Below, in pieces: positions 11,536-20,843 of a stretch of DNA of 64,000 nucleotides (positions within the stretch are counted from its first letter, which is position 1; every line of letters begins with the position of its first letter). Below the pieces are notes generated by a model that saw nothing but the letters and a program-made list of their open reading frames with translations, was not told the DNA's origin and ran no database searches. Where the stretch lies: positions 26,153-90,152 of the forward strand of contig JAEUKA010000077.1 of NCBI GenBank assembly GCA_016794465.1. The letters are read 5' to 3'. Origin of the DNA: Myxococcales bacterium (GTDB lineage: Bacteria > Myxococcota_A > Polyangia > Palsa-1104 > JAEUJZ01). The translations under genes were made by a program, and so were the position numbers.

Positions 11536-13176
11536 TTAACCAAACACGCAGGAGTAGCCGGCATTCACACCGGACAGGATCGGCGTCACGTCACGCACCG
11601 AGCTCTTCATTCCGAACTCGACCTGCAGCAGCGCTCCCGTCAGCCCGGGCAGCTTGATCGGCGTCATATCCGAGGGGATCTTCGCCATCTCGGTCCAGGG
11701 CGCGGCTTGGAGTCCCGCCTTGTCGTTGGCACTGCGGACGCGAATCGTCACCTGGGTGCCCGCTGGCGCTTGCAGCTGATAGGCCAGCTCCAGCCAGCGC
11801 GTCATCGAGGCTCCCATGCAGCCTTGGAAGGTGTGGCGCCAGAAGCCCGACGGTGCCCCGGCGTTGCGCAGCTGGTAGCCGGTCATGTCGCTGTAGGTAT
11901 ACGGCCCGACGCCCACGTTGACCCGCTGGGTCGAGTAGTCCGTCGGGTTCACCCGATACGCCGCGCTGTTGGCTTGGCTGATGACCCACGGGTTGTTGTC
12001 GAAGTCGACTGCGGCGCCGACGTTGTTGCTCGAGATGGTGGCGGTCTTGCCCTTATAGACCATCTGCGCGCCCGAGCCGTCGACGTGATACATGCCGGTG
12101 TAGGTGTCGGCGATCCAGATGCCGGTCTTGTTGTCGACGGCGAGACCGCGTCCCGACTGCATGCCCTGCGCCTGCAGGCTGAGGTTTTCCCACGTCTCGG
12201 TGGCGGGATCGAAGCGTCCGACGCAGTTGCCTCCCGCCGTGTAGATGCGACCGGCTGCGTCCGCCGCGATGCCGTAGCCACACTTGGGGGCCAGCGTGCC
12301 GTTGTAGATCTTTACTTGGTCGCCTTTGCTGACCTGTACCACCGCCAGGCTGCCCTCGGCACCACGCACCCAGACATCGCCATTTTTGTCGAGCACCAGC
12401 CCATATGGCATGGCCGGGGCGACGCTGATGGTCTTCATGACCGCGCCGGTCTTGGCATTTAGGCGGACTAGCTCGCGGGTGGAGTACAGGCCGATGTAGA
12501 CGACGGTGTCCGTCTCACCAAGTCCGGCGTTGAAGCCGGCGGCGCGGGGCAGCGAGCTGACCGAGAGCTTGGTAAACCACAGGATGCACTCGTCAGTGGG
12601 GTTGTTCGGCTGTCCTTCGGCCCAGGCGAGCGGCGAGCTGTTCTCAGAGGTGTCGATCTTGCCGTTGCCGTTGCGGTCGAGGCACTGCGACTTGTCCCCG
12701 GCGATGTGGACGGCTGAAGCGCGGTTGCCGTCGCCGCTCGCGCGGTTGGCGACCACGATGTCGCCGTTTAGACCGACGGTGGTGCGGGAGGGATCGCCGT
12801 TGCCCCCGGGGTGGGTGTAGTAGCGGCCCACCTCGGCCATCGTGCGGGTGTCGATCTTCGACACGGTGCCGGCGCTGCTGTTGGCGACCCAGATGATCGG
12901 TGACAGCGTGCCGCCGAAGCTCTTGGTATCGAGGACGATGTTGCCGTCCTTGTCGACCTTGACCCCCGATGAGCCGTCGCCACTTGGGTCAAAAGGCGTG
13001 GACCCGTTTGGGCCGACTTTCTCATACGCGCCTGGACCGCCTGGCGGAGGCTTGCTCGGGTCGTAGCCGAGGCACGCAGTGTCCCCAGCTTGGCAGTCGG
13101 CTTCACCACCGAGGTTTGCGGGATTGCAGGACAGAGCCAGCAACGGTAGCAGCAGCACGGGCAGATTACGCTTCAT
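11536..13176 (-). CDS. exported lipoprotein with NHL/SMP-like beta-propeller
   Basis: The ATG at 13176 has a GGAGG ribosome site 6 nt upstream and gives a 546-residue protein. It opens with a lipoprotein signal ending LLALSC, followed by a Cys-, Gly- and Pro-rich linker. The body contains repeated propeller-like strands such as PIIWVANSSAGTVSKID, NKTGIWIADTYTG and DFDNNPWVIS, as in NHL or virginiamycin-lyase-like propellers, and a Ca-binding-like DRNGNGKID stretch near residue 165. The C-terminal 120 residues look like a separate beta domain. It is probably anchored at the cell surface or in the outer membrane. No ligand can be named. Confidence 0.8.
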   Translation of the reverse strand: MKRNLPVLLLPLLALSCNPANLGGEADCQAGDTACLGYDPSKPPPGGPGAYEKVGPNGSTPFDPSGDGSSGVKVDKDGNIVLDTKSFGGTLSPIIWVANSSAGTVSKIDTRTMAEVGRYYTHPGGNGDPSRTTVGLNGDIVVANRASGDGNRASAVHIAGDKSQCLDRNGNGKIDTSENSSPLAWAEGQPNNPTDECILWFTKLSVSSLPRAAGFNAGLGETDTVVYIGLYSTRELVRLNAKTGAVMKTISVAPAMPYGLVLDKNGDVWVRGAEGSLAVVQVSKGDQVKIYNGTLAPKCGYGIAADAAGRIYTAGGNCVGRFDPATETWENLSLQAQGMQSGRGLAVDNKTGIWIADTYTGMYHVDGSGAQMVYKGKTATISSNNVGAAVDFDNNPWVISQANSAAYRVNPTDYSTQRVNVGVGPYTYSDMTGYQLRNAGAPSGFWRHTFQGCMGASMTRWLELAYQLQAPAGTQVTIRVRSANDKAGLQAAPWTEMAKIPSDMTPIKLPGLTGALLQVEFGMKSSVRDVTPILSGVNAGYSCVFG

Positions 13177-13277
13177 CGGCAGCCTCCACATCGGGGTCGT
13201 TACATACGGTGTGCCAAAAGCGAAGCAAAAACTGCGCCTTGTGCGCCGGGGTGCGTGAGCTAAGATTCCCCAAAACC

Positions 13278-14678
13278 ATGAAGCACTCGGCGGAAAGCAG
13301 TCCCGCTTCGAGGGAAGGGCTCCCCAAAGACCCCAACTCGACCAGCGTCCTCGACGACGTTCCGGAGTTCACGCGCTATCGGCCAGGTGGCGTCTTCTTG
13401 GTCATCGGCGGTCCCGACCGGGGCGAGCAGGTTGTCCTCACCGACCGACCCATCACGATAGGTTCCTCCCCAAGCTGCGAGCTGGTGCTGTCCGATCGCA
13501 CCGTCTCGCGTCGCCACGCCACCGCAGTGCTCGAAAACAGCCAGGTGGTGGTGCGCGACCTCGGCTCGACCAACGGCAGCTTCACCTTTGGCGCGCGCTT
13601 CAAAGAGATTGTCGTCGGCTTCGGCACCGAGATCACGCTCGGCAAGACTGTGCTGAAGTTCCTGCCCCAGGAAGAAGCGCTGAAGCCCATCGAGAGCGAG
13701 GACGATCGCTTCGGCAGCTTGCTCGGCTGCGACGCCAAGATGCGGCGCTTGTTTGGGCTGCTGCGTGACATCTCGCCGACTGACTCGACCGTGCTCATCC
13801 AGGGAGAGACAGGCACCGGCAAGGAGCTGGTCGCCGAGGAAATCCACCGTCACTCGCGCCGCGCCGCCGGTCCTTTTGTCGTCTTCGACTGTGGCGCCGT
13901 CCCGCGCGAGCTGATTGAGTCGCTCTTGTTCGGTCATGTCAAAGGAGCCTTCACGGGCGCCATCTCGGACCGCATGGGCGCGTTTGTAGAGGCCCACGGC
14001 GGCACCATCTTCCTCGATGAGATTGGCGAGCTGGCGCTGGAGCTTCAGCCCTCACTGCTGCGCGCGCTCGACAAGCGAGCGGTTCGGCCCGTGGGCGGTA
14101 GCTCCTACAAGCAGGTCGATGTGCGCGTCATTGCTGCGACCAACCGTGATCTGCGGGAAGAGGTCGCCCGCAAGGCCTTCCGCGAGGATCTGTTTTTCCG
14201 GCTTGCTGTCATCCGCGTGCAGCTGCCGGCCTTGCGCGAGCGGGGCCGCGACATCGACTTGCTCACCGACTCTTTTGTCGAGCAGTTCTCGCTGGAGAAG
14301 ACCTTGTCGCTACCGCCAGCCGAGCGGAGCCGCCTGCACAGCTACGGCTGGCCTGGCAACGTCCGCGAGCTGCGCAATGTCATCGAGCGGGCCTGCGTGC
14401 TGGCCAAGGGCGACACCCTCAACCTGGAGGAGCTGGGCGACACCATTGTTCATTCCAGTCCGCCCGCGATGCGCTCGTCGCTACCGTTTAAGGAAGCCAA
14501 GGGTCAGCTCGTCGAGCACTTCGAGCGCGAGTACATCGTCGACCTGATGAAGCGCCACCGCATGAACCTGTCGGCGGCGGCGCGTGAGGCGCAGATCGAC
14601 CGCAAGCACCTGCGAGAGCTGCTGCGCAAGTACGGGCTCGACAACCGGCTCGATCCCGCCGACCGCTCAGGCGAGTGA
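13278..14678 (+). CDS. FHA-domain sigma54-dependent transcriptional activator
   Basis: The ATG at 13278 gives 466 residues. An FHA domain spans about 40-130 (ITIGSSPSCELVLSD, SRRHA, LGSTNGSF), which binds phosphothreonine. A sigma54-activator AAA+ domain follows at about 150-385, with Walker A GETGTGKE, the GAFTGA loop that contacts sigma54 intact, and Walker B GGTIFLDEIGEL. A Fis-type helix-turn-helix lies at the end (LSAAAREAQIDRKHLRELL). Such FHA-EBPs are abundant in myxobacteria and are typically tuned by Ser/Thr kinases; a kinase gene lies 7 kb away, but a link is inference. It converges on xylH, overlapping by 12 nt. Confidence 0.95.
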   Translation: MKHSAESSPASREGLPKDPNSTSVLDDVPEFTRYRPGGVFLVIGGPDRGEQVVLTDRPITIGSSPSCELVLSDRTVSRRHATAVLENSQVVVRDLGSTNGSFTFGARFKEIVVGFGTEITLGKTVLKFLPQEEALKPIESEDDRFGSLLGCDAKMRRLFGLLRDISPTDSTVLIQGETGTGKELVAEEIHRHSRRAAGPFVVFDCGAVPRELIESLLFGHVKGAFTGAISDRMGAFVEAHGGTIFLDEIGELALELQPSLLRALDKRAVRPVGGSSYKQVDVRVIAATNRDLREEVARKAFREDLFFRLAVIRVQLPALRERGRDIDLLTDSFVEQFSLEKTLSLPPAERSRLHSYGWPGNVRELRNVIERACVLAKGDTLNLEELGDTIVHSSPPAMRSSLPFKEAKGQLVEHFEREYIVDLMKRHRMNLSAAAREAQIDRKHLRELLRKYGLDNRLDPADRSGE

Positions 14679-15824
14679 GCCACGCGACAGCTTCGACAGC
14701 CGCACGTCCAGCCACGCCGCCAGTCCCAGCACCAGCCCGCGGGCAATGAACCGTGCCTCGGGAGGGACTGCCAGCAGCGACATCCCTGACAGCAGGCTGG
14801 CCATCACCAGCGAGCCCAGCAGCACCCCAGCGACGCTGCCGCGACCCCCGCGCAGGCTACAGCCGCCGATGACGCAGGCTGCCACCGCGTCTAGCTCCAT
14901 CAGCTCGCCCACGGTCGTGGTCGATGCGCCGGCATACGCGGTCTGCAAGAGGCCTGTCAGCGCCACCAGCCCCCCGAGCAGCGTATACGCCGTCACCACC
15001 ACCTTGCCGACCGGGATGCCCGACAGCACTGCCGCCTCTTCATTGCCGCCAATCGCGTACAGCGCCCGTCCCAGCCGGGTGTGCTGGGTCACCACCTGTA
15101 CCACCACTGCCACCGTGGCCAGGATCAAAAGCGGCAGCGGCAGGCCGCGAAACTGTCCACAGGTCAGCACCACCAGCGCCAGCGCTTGCGAGGCCAACAG
15201 CCAGCGCAGAAAGGCCAGCTCGCCATCTGGTGGAGTCTCGGCTTGCACCGCCGCTTCTTGGCACGCCCGGCGATGGCTGCGCAGCGCCGCCAGCCCCAGC
15301 AGCCCGATCACGGCCACTCCCAGCAGATACGATGGCATCGGCGGCAGATAGGTAGTGGTCAGCACCGACAGCAGGTTCGACTGGCCGCCCGGGCTCACTG
15401 GCACCGTCTGATTGCGAATGGTGAGCCAGAACAGCCCCTTGCACGCCAGCAGCCCGCCGAGCGTGATGATGAACGCCGGGATGCCTTGGCTCCAGATCAC
15501 AAAGCCCTGCGCCCGCCACAGCAGCAGCGCCAACGCGATGGCGGCCAGCATCGCCAACTCGGCCGGGACTTGGTAGCGCATGATCAGCACCGCTGCTACA
15601 CCGCCAATCAGTCCGACGCCACTGCCTGCCGACAGGTCAATGTGACCGGGCAAGATCACCAGCAGCATGCCCAGGCTCAGCACCGAGGTAATCGCGAACT
15701 CGATCGTCAGCATGCTCAGGTTGCGCGCGGACAGGTACTGCGGCGCCAGCAGCCCGAAAAACAGGCCCAGCGCCAGCAGCACCACCAGCAGCGACAGATC
15801 ACGCCACTCCAGCGGCTTGCTCAT
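14667..15824 (-). CDS. xylH: XylH-type sugar ABC transporter permease
   Basis: This is the membrane subunit of a monosaccharide ABC importer. The 385 residues have about ten to twelve helices with the BPD_transp_2 features HIDLSAGSGVGLIGG near residue 62 and RTALYAIGGN-like LGRALYAIGGNEEAA near 255. A central hydrophilic loop after the sixth helix matches XylH rather than the shorter RbsC. An AGGAGG ribosome site lies 4 nt before the ATG, and the start overlaps the xylG stop (ATGA). It is the last gene of the xylFGH order. Confidence 0.9.
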   Translation of the reverse strand: MSKPLEWRDLSLLVVLLALGLFFGLLAPQYLSARNLSMLTIEFAITSVLSLGMLLVILPGHIDLSAGSGVGLIGGVAAVLIMRYQVPAELAMLAAIALALLLWRAQGFVIWSQGIPAFIITLGGLLACKGLFWLTIRNQTVPVSPGGQSNLLSVLTTTYLPPMPSYLLGVAVIGLLGLAALRSHRRACQEAAVQAETPPDGELAFLRWLLASQALALVVLTCGQFRGLPLPLLILATVAVVVQVVTQHTRLGRALYAIGGNEEAAVLSGIPVGKVVVTAYTLLGGLVALTGLLQTAYAGASTTTVGELMELDAVAACVIGGCSLRGGRGSVAGVLLGSLVMASLLSGMSLLAVPPEARFIARGLVLGLAAWLDVRLSKLSRGSLA

Positions 15825-17395
15825 TGCGCCTCCTGCGGGGACATCGCCCGTGGGCTCGGCAGTCCGATCGCCGCGTGCAGCAGCAGCTCTGGCGTCGCTT
15901 GCTGTGCGGGCAGGCTGGTCCGCAGCGTGCCTTCACCGAGCACCAGCACCCGGTCACTCATCCCAAGCAGCTCTGGCAAGTCCGAAGACACCATCAGCAC
16001 CCCCAATCCCTCGCGCCGTAGCTCGTGGAGCAGTCCATAGATCTCCTGTTTGGCACCGACATCGACGCCGCGCGTTGGCTCATCGAGCAGCACCACCTTG
16101 GGCCGACACAGCAGCGCTTTGCCGAGCACCACTTTCTGCTGGTTGCCGCCCGACAGCGTCCGCACCGGCTGCTCCGGCCCGCTGGCTTTGATGTGCAGCC
16201 GACTCGACAGCTCCTCGACCACGCGGTCTTCGCGCTGCTGGTTGATGAGTCCGTGCTCGACCAGCGCCGCCAGCGAGGACAGCGTCAAGTTGAAGCGCAG
16301 CGACTCGTCCATCACCAGTCCATACCGGCGGCGGTCCTCACTGACCAGCAGCAGGCCGGCGGCAATCGAGTCCATGGGACCGCGCGGCGCATGTCCTTTC
16401 CCGAGCAGCTTCACCGAGCCGGCCACCCGCTTGCCAAAGGCGCCGTAGAGGTGCAGCAGCAGCTCACTGCGACCCGCGCCGAGCAGTCCGTAGATGCCGA
16501 CGATCTCCCCGGCGTGCAGGTCCAGCGATACGTCTGACAGGCGCGGCGGCGCAGCAGCGGACTCCGCGACCGACAAGCTGCGAACCTCCAGCAGCAGCTC
16601 GCGTGAGGCGCTTGGCTCCGCTCGCACCGGAAACAGCTCCCCGAGCGCTCGACCGACCATCTTGTGGACCAGTAGCTCCTGCGTTGTCTCCGCCGCTGGC
16701 GCCGAAAATACGCTCTGCCCGTCTCGCAGCACCGTGATGTGGTCGGCCAGCGCCATCACTTCGTCAAGCCGATGCGAGATGTAGAGGATGCTCTGGCCCT
16801 GCCGGCGCAGCTCCCGCAGCAGTCCGAGCAGCGACTCACTCTCGCGATCGGTCAGCGCCGCTGTCGGCTCGTCCAGAATCAGCACCCGTGAGCGATTGCG
16901 CAGCGCCCGGGCAATCTCGATCAGCTGCTTTTGACCGGCGCCCAGGCTCGACACCAGGCGGTCTGGCTGCATCGCAATCCCAAAGCGTGCCAAAAGCGAG
17001 CAGGACTCGCGCCGCATCCGGTCTTCATCGAGAAGCAGAGACAGTGGCCACGGACCCTTATGACGTGGCTCGGCGCCGAGGAAGATGTTGGCCGCGACCG
17101 ACAGCTCTTCGACGAGCGGCAGCTCTTGGTAGATCACCGCCAGGCCGCGCGCTTGGCTGTCGCGCACCGATGCAAACTCTGCCGGCTGTCCGTCGAGGAG
17201 GTACTCACCCGAAAAGCTGCCGTGCGGATGTACGCCCGACAGGATCTTGATGAGCGTTGACTTGCCAGCGCCGTTCTCCCCACACAAGGCATGGATCTCG
17301 CCCGGCTGCAGCGCGAACTCCACCTCGCGGAGCGCCAAGATGCCCGAGAAGCGCTTGGTGACGCCGCGCAGCGTGAGGACTGGCTCAGCCACCAC
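15821..17395 (-). CDS. xylG: XylG-type sugar ABC transporter ATPase, two ABC domains
   Basis: The protein has two tandem ABC ATPase domains, as in XylG, MglA and RbsA. The first has Walker A GENGAGKST near residue 40, signature LGAGQKQ (a variant of LSGGQ) and Walker B VLILDEPTAAL. The second has LLGAGRSE in place of a good Walker A, but a canonical LSGGNQQK signature and VVLLDEPTRGVDVG. The start chosen is GTG 17395, which gives the family N-terminus VVAEPVLTLRGVTKRF; ATG 17443 would add 16 residues overlapping xylF. The degenerate first signature and second P-loop are usual for this family. Confidence 0.88.
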   Translation of the reverse strand: MVAEPVLTLRGVTKRFSGILALREVEFALQPGEIHALCGENGAGKSTLIKILSGVHPHGSFSGEYLLDGQPAEFASVRDSQARGLAVIYQELPLVEELSVAANIFLGAEPRHKGPWPLSLLLDEDRMRRESCSLLARFGIAMQPDRLVSSLGAGQKQLIEIARALRNRSRVLILDEPTAALTDRESESLLGLLRELRRQGQSILYISHRLDEVMALADHITVLRDGQSVFSAPAAETTQELLVHKMVGRALGELFPVRAEPSASRELLLEVRSLSVAESAAAPPRLSDVSLDLHAGEIVGIYGLLGAGRSELLLHLYGAFGKRVAGSVKLLGKGHAPRGPMDSIAAGLLLVSEDRRRYGLVMDESLRFNLTLSSLAALVEHGLINQQREDRVVEELSSRLHIKASGPEQPVRTLSGGNQQKVVLGKALLCRPKVVLLDEPTRGVDVGAKQEIYGLLHELRREGLGVLMVSSDLPELLGMSDRVLVLGEGTLRTSLPAQQATPELLLHAAIGLPSPRAMSPQEAQ

Positions 17396-17402
17396 ACACT
17401 CG

Positions 17403-18497
17403 CTACAGGCCCTGGAAGATGGCGGATTCAGCGTGGAAGCCATCGGCAATGACCGTTTTTCGGAGGTTGCTCTTGTCCACCGCGATGACCTCGACGAAGA
17501 CCGCCGGGACCTCGGTGCGCTCGACCGCTATCGAGCTGCGCGCGACCACTGGCTTGCCACCGGCCATCGCCACCGCCACCTCGGCTGCCCGTCCGGCCAG
17601 GACCTTGAGCGGCTTGTAGATCGTCATGGTCTGGCTGCCCGCCGCGACGCGCTGGCAGGCCGACAGCTCGGCATCTTGGCCGGTGAGCAGCACCTGTTCG
17701 CGCTTGCCATCCTCGCGCAGCGCTTGCACTGCGCCACCCGCCGTGCCGTCGTTCGGAGCCAAGATCGCGTCAAACGAGAGCCCCCGGGCAATCGCAGCAT
17801 TGACGATCCGCTTGGCGTGCTCTGGCTTCCAGTCATCGACCCAGTCTTCGTGTACGACCTCGAGCGCTCCACTGGCAAGCAGCGGCTGCAACACCCGGTC
17901 TTGACCTTCCTTCATCAGGTGGGCGTTGTGGTCGGTCTTGGCGCCGTGAAGCCGCACGATCTTGCCGTGCCCCGGCGTCGGCAGGTGATCCACCAGATAG
18001 CGGGCCTGTTTCTCGCCCACCGCAACGGCATCAAACGAGATGTAGAAGTCGAGCGTCGGCTCGGGAATCAGTCGGTCATAGGCCATCACCGGCACTCCGG
18101 CGGCGTGGGCCAGCCGTACCGCCTTGCTCATCGCGGCGCCGTTGTGCGCAACGATCACCAGCAGGTTGACCTGCGCAGTCAGCAGCGACTCGACATCGCG
18201 CATCTGCTGGACATCCGAAGAGTTCGCCGCAAGGTCAATCACCTCGGCCCCTAGCTGACTGGCTCGCTCGACGAACGCCGCGCGGTCGCGCTGCCAGCGT
18301 TCTTCCTTGAGCGTGTCAAACGACAGCCCAATCCGCAGCTTGTGCCGCTTTGGAGACTCTGCCACCCGTCCTTGCCGGGAGAGCAACAGCCCGAGCAGCA
18401 CACTCAAGAGGAGCGACGCCAAGACCAGCACCAGCCGCTGCTTCTGACCTGCCAAGAGCGAGGAAACCGACTCACCGTGCGAAGTTCGCTGCACCAC
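17403..18497 (-). CDS. xylF: XylF-type sugar-binding protein, apparently membrane-anchored
   Basis: The mature part matches the D-xylose-binding protein XylF closely in motif order: GLSFDTLKEERWQRDR near residue 55, AYDRLI, DFYISFD, NDGTAGGAVQAL and TGQDAE, then QTMTIYKPL near 300. The N-terminus is less clear. A hydrophobic segment (LVLVLASLLLSVLLGLLL) could be a signal peptide or an uncleaved anchor, and no good ribosome site is visible. GTG 18497 is the most plausible start; another GTG follows at once and a GTG at 18626 would extend it. It is the first gene of the xylFGH operon. Confidence 0.82.
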   Translation of the reverse strand: MVQRTSHGESVSSLLAGQKQRLVLVLASLLLSVLLGLLLSRQGRVAESPKRHKLRIGLSFDTLKEERWQRDRAAFVERASQLGAEVIDLAANSSDVQQMRDVESLLTAQVNLLVIVAHNGAAMSKAVRLAHAAGVPVMAYDRLIPEPTLDFYISFDAVAVGEKQARYLVDHLPTPGHGKIVRLHGAKTDHNAHLMKEGQDRVLQPLLASGALEVVHEDWVDDWKPEHAKRIVNAAIARGLSFDAILAPNDGTAGGAVQALREDGKREQVLLTGQDAELSACQRVAAGSQTMTIYKPLKVLAGRAAEVAVAMAGGKPVVARSSIAVERTEVPAVFVEVIAVDKSNLRKTVIADGFHAESAIFQGL

Positions 18498-18510
18498 GCC
18501 GGCACTGTAG

Positions 18511-18837
18511 GCAGCCTCGTCCCGTGGAAGCAAGGAGTGTCGGCACTGTGGTGAAAGGTCTGCCAGGGCAACCAATACGTTGCCGCACAGCCAGTGGTCG
18601 TGTGGGAAAGACCGAGGGTAGCCCACCCGTCCCCGCCAACTTTGCCAATCAGAGCTCTACCGGCAGTACATTGAAGCGCTGGGCATTCTGCGGGCGGCGC
18701 ATCGCAGCCAGCCCGAGGTGATGCGCTCGCTCGATGTCTTTAAGCGCAAAGGCGGCGGCAGTCGTCGCAAAAAGCCAGCCGTCACACCATCCGCAGCGCC
18801 GCCACTGACCGGACCCGAAGCTACAACGAGCCGTTGA
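18511..18837 (+). pseudogene. possible decayed zinc-ribbon coding remnant in the gap upstream of xylF
   Basis: The 323-nt gap between xylF and the next lipoprotein gene has no open gene of normal form. On the plus strand one frame reads a zinc-ribbon-like KECRHCGE stretch (18532-18555), an in-frame TAG at 18619-18621, then a protein-like tail with RQLCQSELYRQYIEAL and a Lys/Arg-rich end, stopping at 18837. It has no start codon of its own and ends 17 nt inside the convergent lipoprotein gene. It could be a broken small gene, or chance. The same region must hold the xylF promoter, which I could not place. Confidence 0.2.
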
Positions 18838-19468
18838 TCGCAATCGACTCGATCTGCCAGCCCGCGTTGACGCTACCTACCATCGCACCGGAGGTCAGCT
18901 TGAACAGCGGCTGGTAGCTGCCGCTGCCCCCGTTGGGCAGGGCCGACTTGGTCACCTCGAACAAGTTGCGCTGGCGGGGCTGGATGCCAGTGGTCTGAAA
19001 TACCAAGCGCGTCACAGGATCATCGGTTCCAAGCATCAGCTGGACCTTCTGCTTGGCTTCATTGAGGTCGAGTGTCTGCACGATCGACAAGGTGAAGCTG
19101 GCGTACTTTTGGTAGTCGGCGCTGCTGAGGGGGGGCAGCAGGAAGCCGCAGCTGCCCATGAAAGTGGAGAAGCTGCGGACTTGCAGCTTGCCGCCGAGGA
19201 GCTCCCAGCAGTTGCCGCCCATGGTGGTGAAGTCCCAGCCCATCAGCTTGGAGTCGCTGAGCGAAGGCAGCTTGTCGAAGTCGACGCAGAGCAGGTTGTC
19301 GCCCGGCAGGCCTTGAGCTGCGGCGCAGGCGGGCGTAGGCGGTGGCAGGTCGCCGGTTCGCATGTCGCTTGACGTGCAAGAGCCCGGTGGTACTTCGGTG
19401 ACCTGCGGTCCGCGCTCACAGGCCAGCAGTCCGGCCGCGAGGGTCAAGGCGAGCAGAGAGAGGCGCAT
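18821..19468 (-). CDS. lipoprotein of unknown function
   Basis: The ATG at 19468 has an AAGGAG ribosome site 8 nt upstream and gives 215 residues starting with a lipoprotein signal that ends in LLAC at residue 17. The mature protein has a Cys/Pro-rich linker, then a predicted beta-rich domain with hydrophobic and aromatic strands (GWDFTTMGGNCWELLGGKLQ near residue 80, TRLVFQTTGI near 150), suggesting a jelly-roll-like fold. I do not recognise the family. It is the last of four genes led by the Ser/Thr kinase and is 23 nt from its upstream neighbour, so it is probably co-transcribed. Confidence 0.72.
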   Translation of the reverse strand: MRLSLLALTLAAGLLACERGPQVTEVPPGSCTSSDMRTGDLPPPTPACAAAQGLPGDNLLCVDFDKLPSLSDSKLMGWDFTTMGGNCWELLGGKLQVRSFSTFMGSCGFLLPPLSSADYQKYASFTLSIVQTLDLNEAKQKVQLMLGTDDPVTRLVFQTTGIQPRQRNLFEVTKSALPNGGSGSYQPLFKLTSGAMVGSVNAGWQIESIAINGSL

Positions 19469-19491
19469 GGCTTGGCTCCTTCCAGTCGTGG

Positions 19492-20829
19492 CTACTGTGG
19501 GCATTCGATGAGCAGCGGGGCTGGGTGCTGGCTGTCTGGGGCCGGCGTGGTGGGTGGATGGCTGGGGGTCGCTTGCGAGAGCAGGACCGAGGTCGGAACG
19601 GCGAGTCCAATGAGTCCAAGCGTCACGCCGAGCGTGCTCCACGCGGGATAAAGCAGCGTGTCGCTGATGCGGAAGCCTCGGGGATCAGTGCGGGTGCCAC
19701 TCTCGGTGGAGTTGGCGATGAACAGTCCGAGCGTGGTCAGCGCCGAGATGCCGACGCCACTCCAGACCAGCGCCTGGAGCGTGGCGCTCTTGCGGGCGTC
19801 GAGCCGAGAAGCCGCTGGACCAGTCCCCCAGTCGATGGCGCGCGGTCCCAGCGGGAAGAGCGAGTCGGAGCCGGGACACGCCGCAGTGGCAAACGGCGCG
19901 CAGGCTTCAGGTGGCGGCGGACCTTGGTGTCCACTGCTGCCGCACTGCTGTCCAAAGCAGCGCGTCAGCAGGGTGCCAACCGCCGGCAGCACTTGGCCCA
20001 ACAGGCTGTCTTTGTTCTGCGCACAGTCAGGACAGTCCAGCACTCTGTCGGCCGTCTGCTCGGTGCGGGCGTCGTAGACAAACAGCCCCACTTTGCCATC
20101 GCGGAGCAGCTCGACGCCGACCACCTGCGCTTCGGGCTGGCCGGCCACAATCCGCTGCAGCACATCGATCGTGTAGGTCTTGGCATCCAGCGCTACCAGC
20201 TGGACCGGGCGACCTCGCTCCACAATCGCCGCTCTGAGGGCCGCGAGCAGCACCGGCTTGTGCTTGCCCTCTCCGAAGACGACCAGATGGACGGGGCGGC
20301 TGATACTGGCTCCCTTCGGCGGAGCCTGGTCTTGCCCGCAGTACATCGGCGTCTGTCCGGGCCGGCTACCGGGCTGCGGACTGGCGAGCAGTCGGGTGGC
20401 CTGCGCAGCCAGCGCGCTCATCGGATCGCACGACTGACAGTAGTCGTCTTGGTAGGCGACCTGTCCGCTGGCGAGGTCATACAGCCACAGGCGAAAGCGC
20501 AGGACTTCTTTGCCGCGCACCATCGTGCCACCGAGCAGCTGCCCTTGCGCGGCCTGACAGCTACTGCGCAGCGCTTCGCCACAGCGGACACTCTGGTGCG
20601 GCGAGCACACCGGCAGCGGCTGACCCTGCGGAGAGCGCAGCAGCCACACCGACTTGCCGGCCGCTTGCAGCTGACTGGCAAGGTAGCGATCTGCTTCCGG
20701 CAAGCTCTCGCAGCCGTTCTGAATGCCCCACAGAAAGGTCCGCGTGGGCGCAGCCTGGGCAGACTCCAGGCTTGTTCCCAGCAGCAAGTGGGTGAGGAGC
20801 GAGAAGACCAGGGTGCGGACCACGGACAT
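19492..20829 (-). CDS. exported protein with C-terminal membrane helices, kinase operon
   Basis: The ATG at 20829 follows a GGAG site and gives 445 residues. A signal peptide (cleavage after ESAQA, about residue 26) leads into a Cys-rich N-terminal domain with repeated C-x2-C pairs (CQSCD, CPDC). A second alpha/beta-looking part (about 170-280) has TVDVLQ-like TYTIDVLQRI and VVGVELLRDGKVGLFVYD. The C-terminal 110 residues contain two hydrophobic helices (about 350-370 and 395-420) and a Pro-rich end. This layout resembles the secreted PEGA-less companions often found with myxobacterial kinases, but no family can be named. Confidence 0.7.
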   Translation of the reverse strand: MSVVRTLVFSLLTHLLLGTSLESAQAAPTRTFLWGIQNGCESLPEADRYLASQLQAAGKSVWLLRSPQGQPLPVCSPHQSVRCGEALRSSCQAAQGQLLGGTMVRGKEVLRFRLWLYDLASGQVAYQDDYCQSCDPMSALAAQATRLLASPQPGSRPGQTPMYCGQDQAPPKGASISRPVHLVVFGEGKHKPVLLAALRAAIVERGRPVQLVALDAKTYTIDVLQRIVAGQPEAQVVGVELLRDGKVGLFVYDARTEQTADRVLDCPDCAQNKDSLLGQVLPAVGTLLTRCFGQQCGSSGHQGPPPPEACAPFATAACPGSDSLFPLGPRAIDWGTGPAASRLDARKSATLQALVWSGVGISALTTLGLFIANSTESGTRTDPRGFRISDTLLYPAWSTLGVTLGLIGLAVPTSVLLSQATPSHPPTTPAPDSQHPAPLLIECPQ

Positions 20830-20843
20830 GGTGTCTCCAAGCA

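Noticed and set aside
13192..13277. A sigma54 promoter (TGGCAC) upstream of the propeller lipoprotein gene on the minus strand
   Set aside because: A TTGGCAC box is present, but the bases at the -12 position are GT rather than GC, so the match is too weak despite the sigma54 activator next door.
18649..18843. A 64-codon minus-strand frame in the gap upstream of xylF
   Set aside because: It has no ribosome site and a Cys/Trp-rich composition unlike neighbouring genes, and it overlaps the lipoprotein stop.
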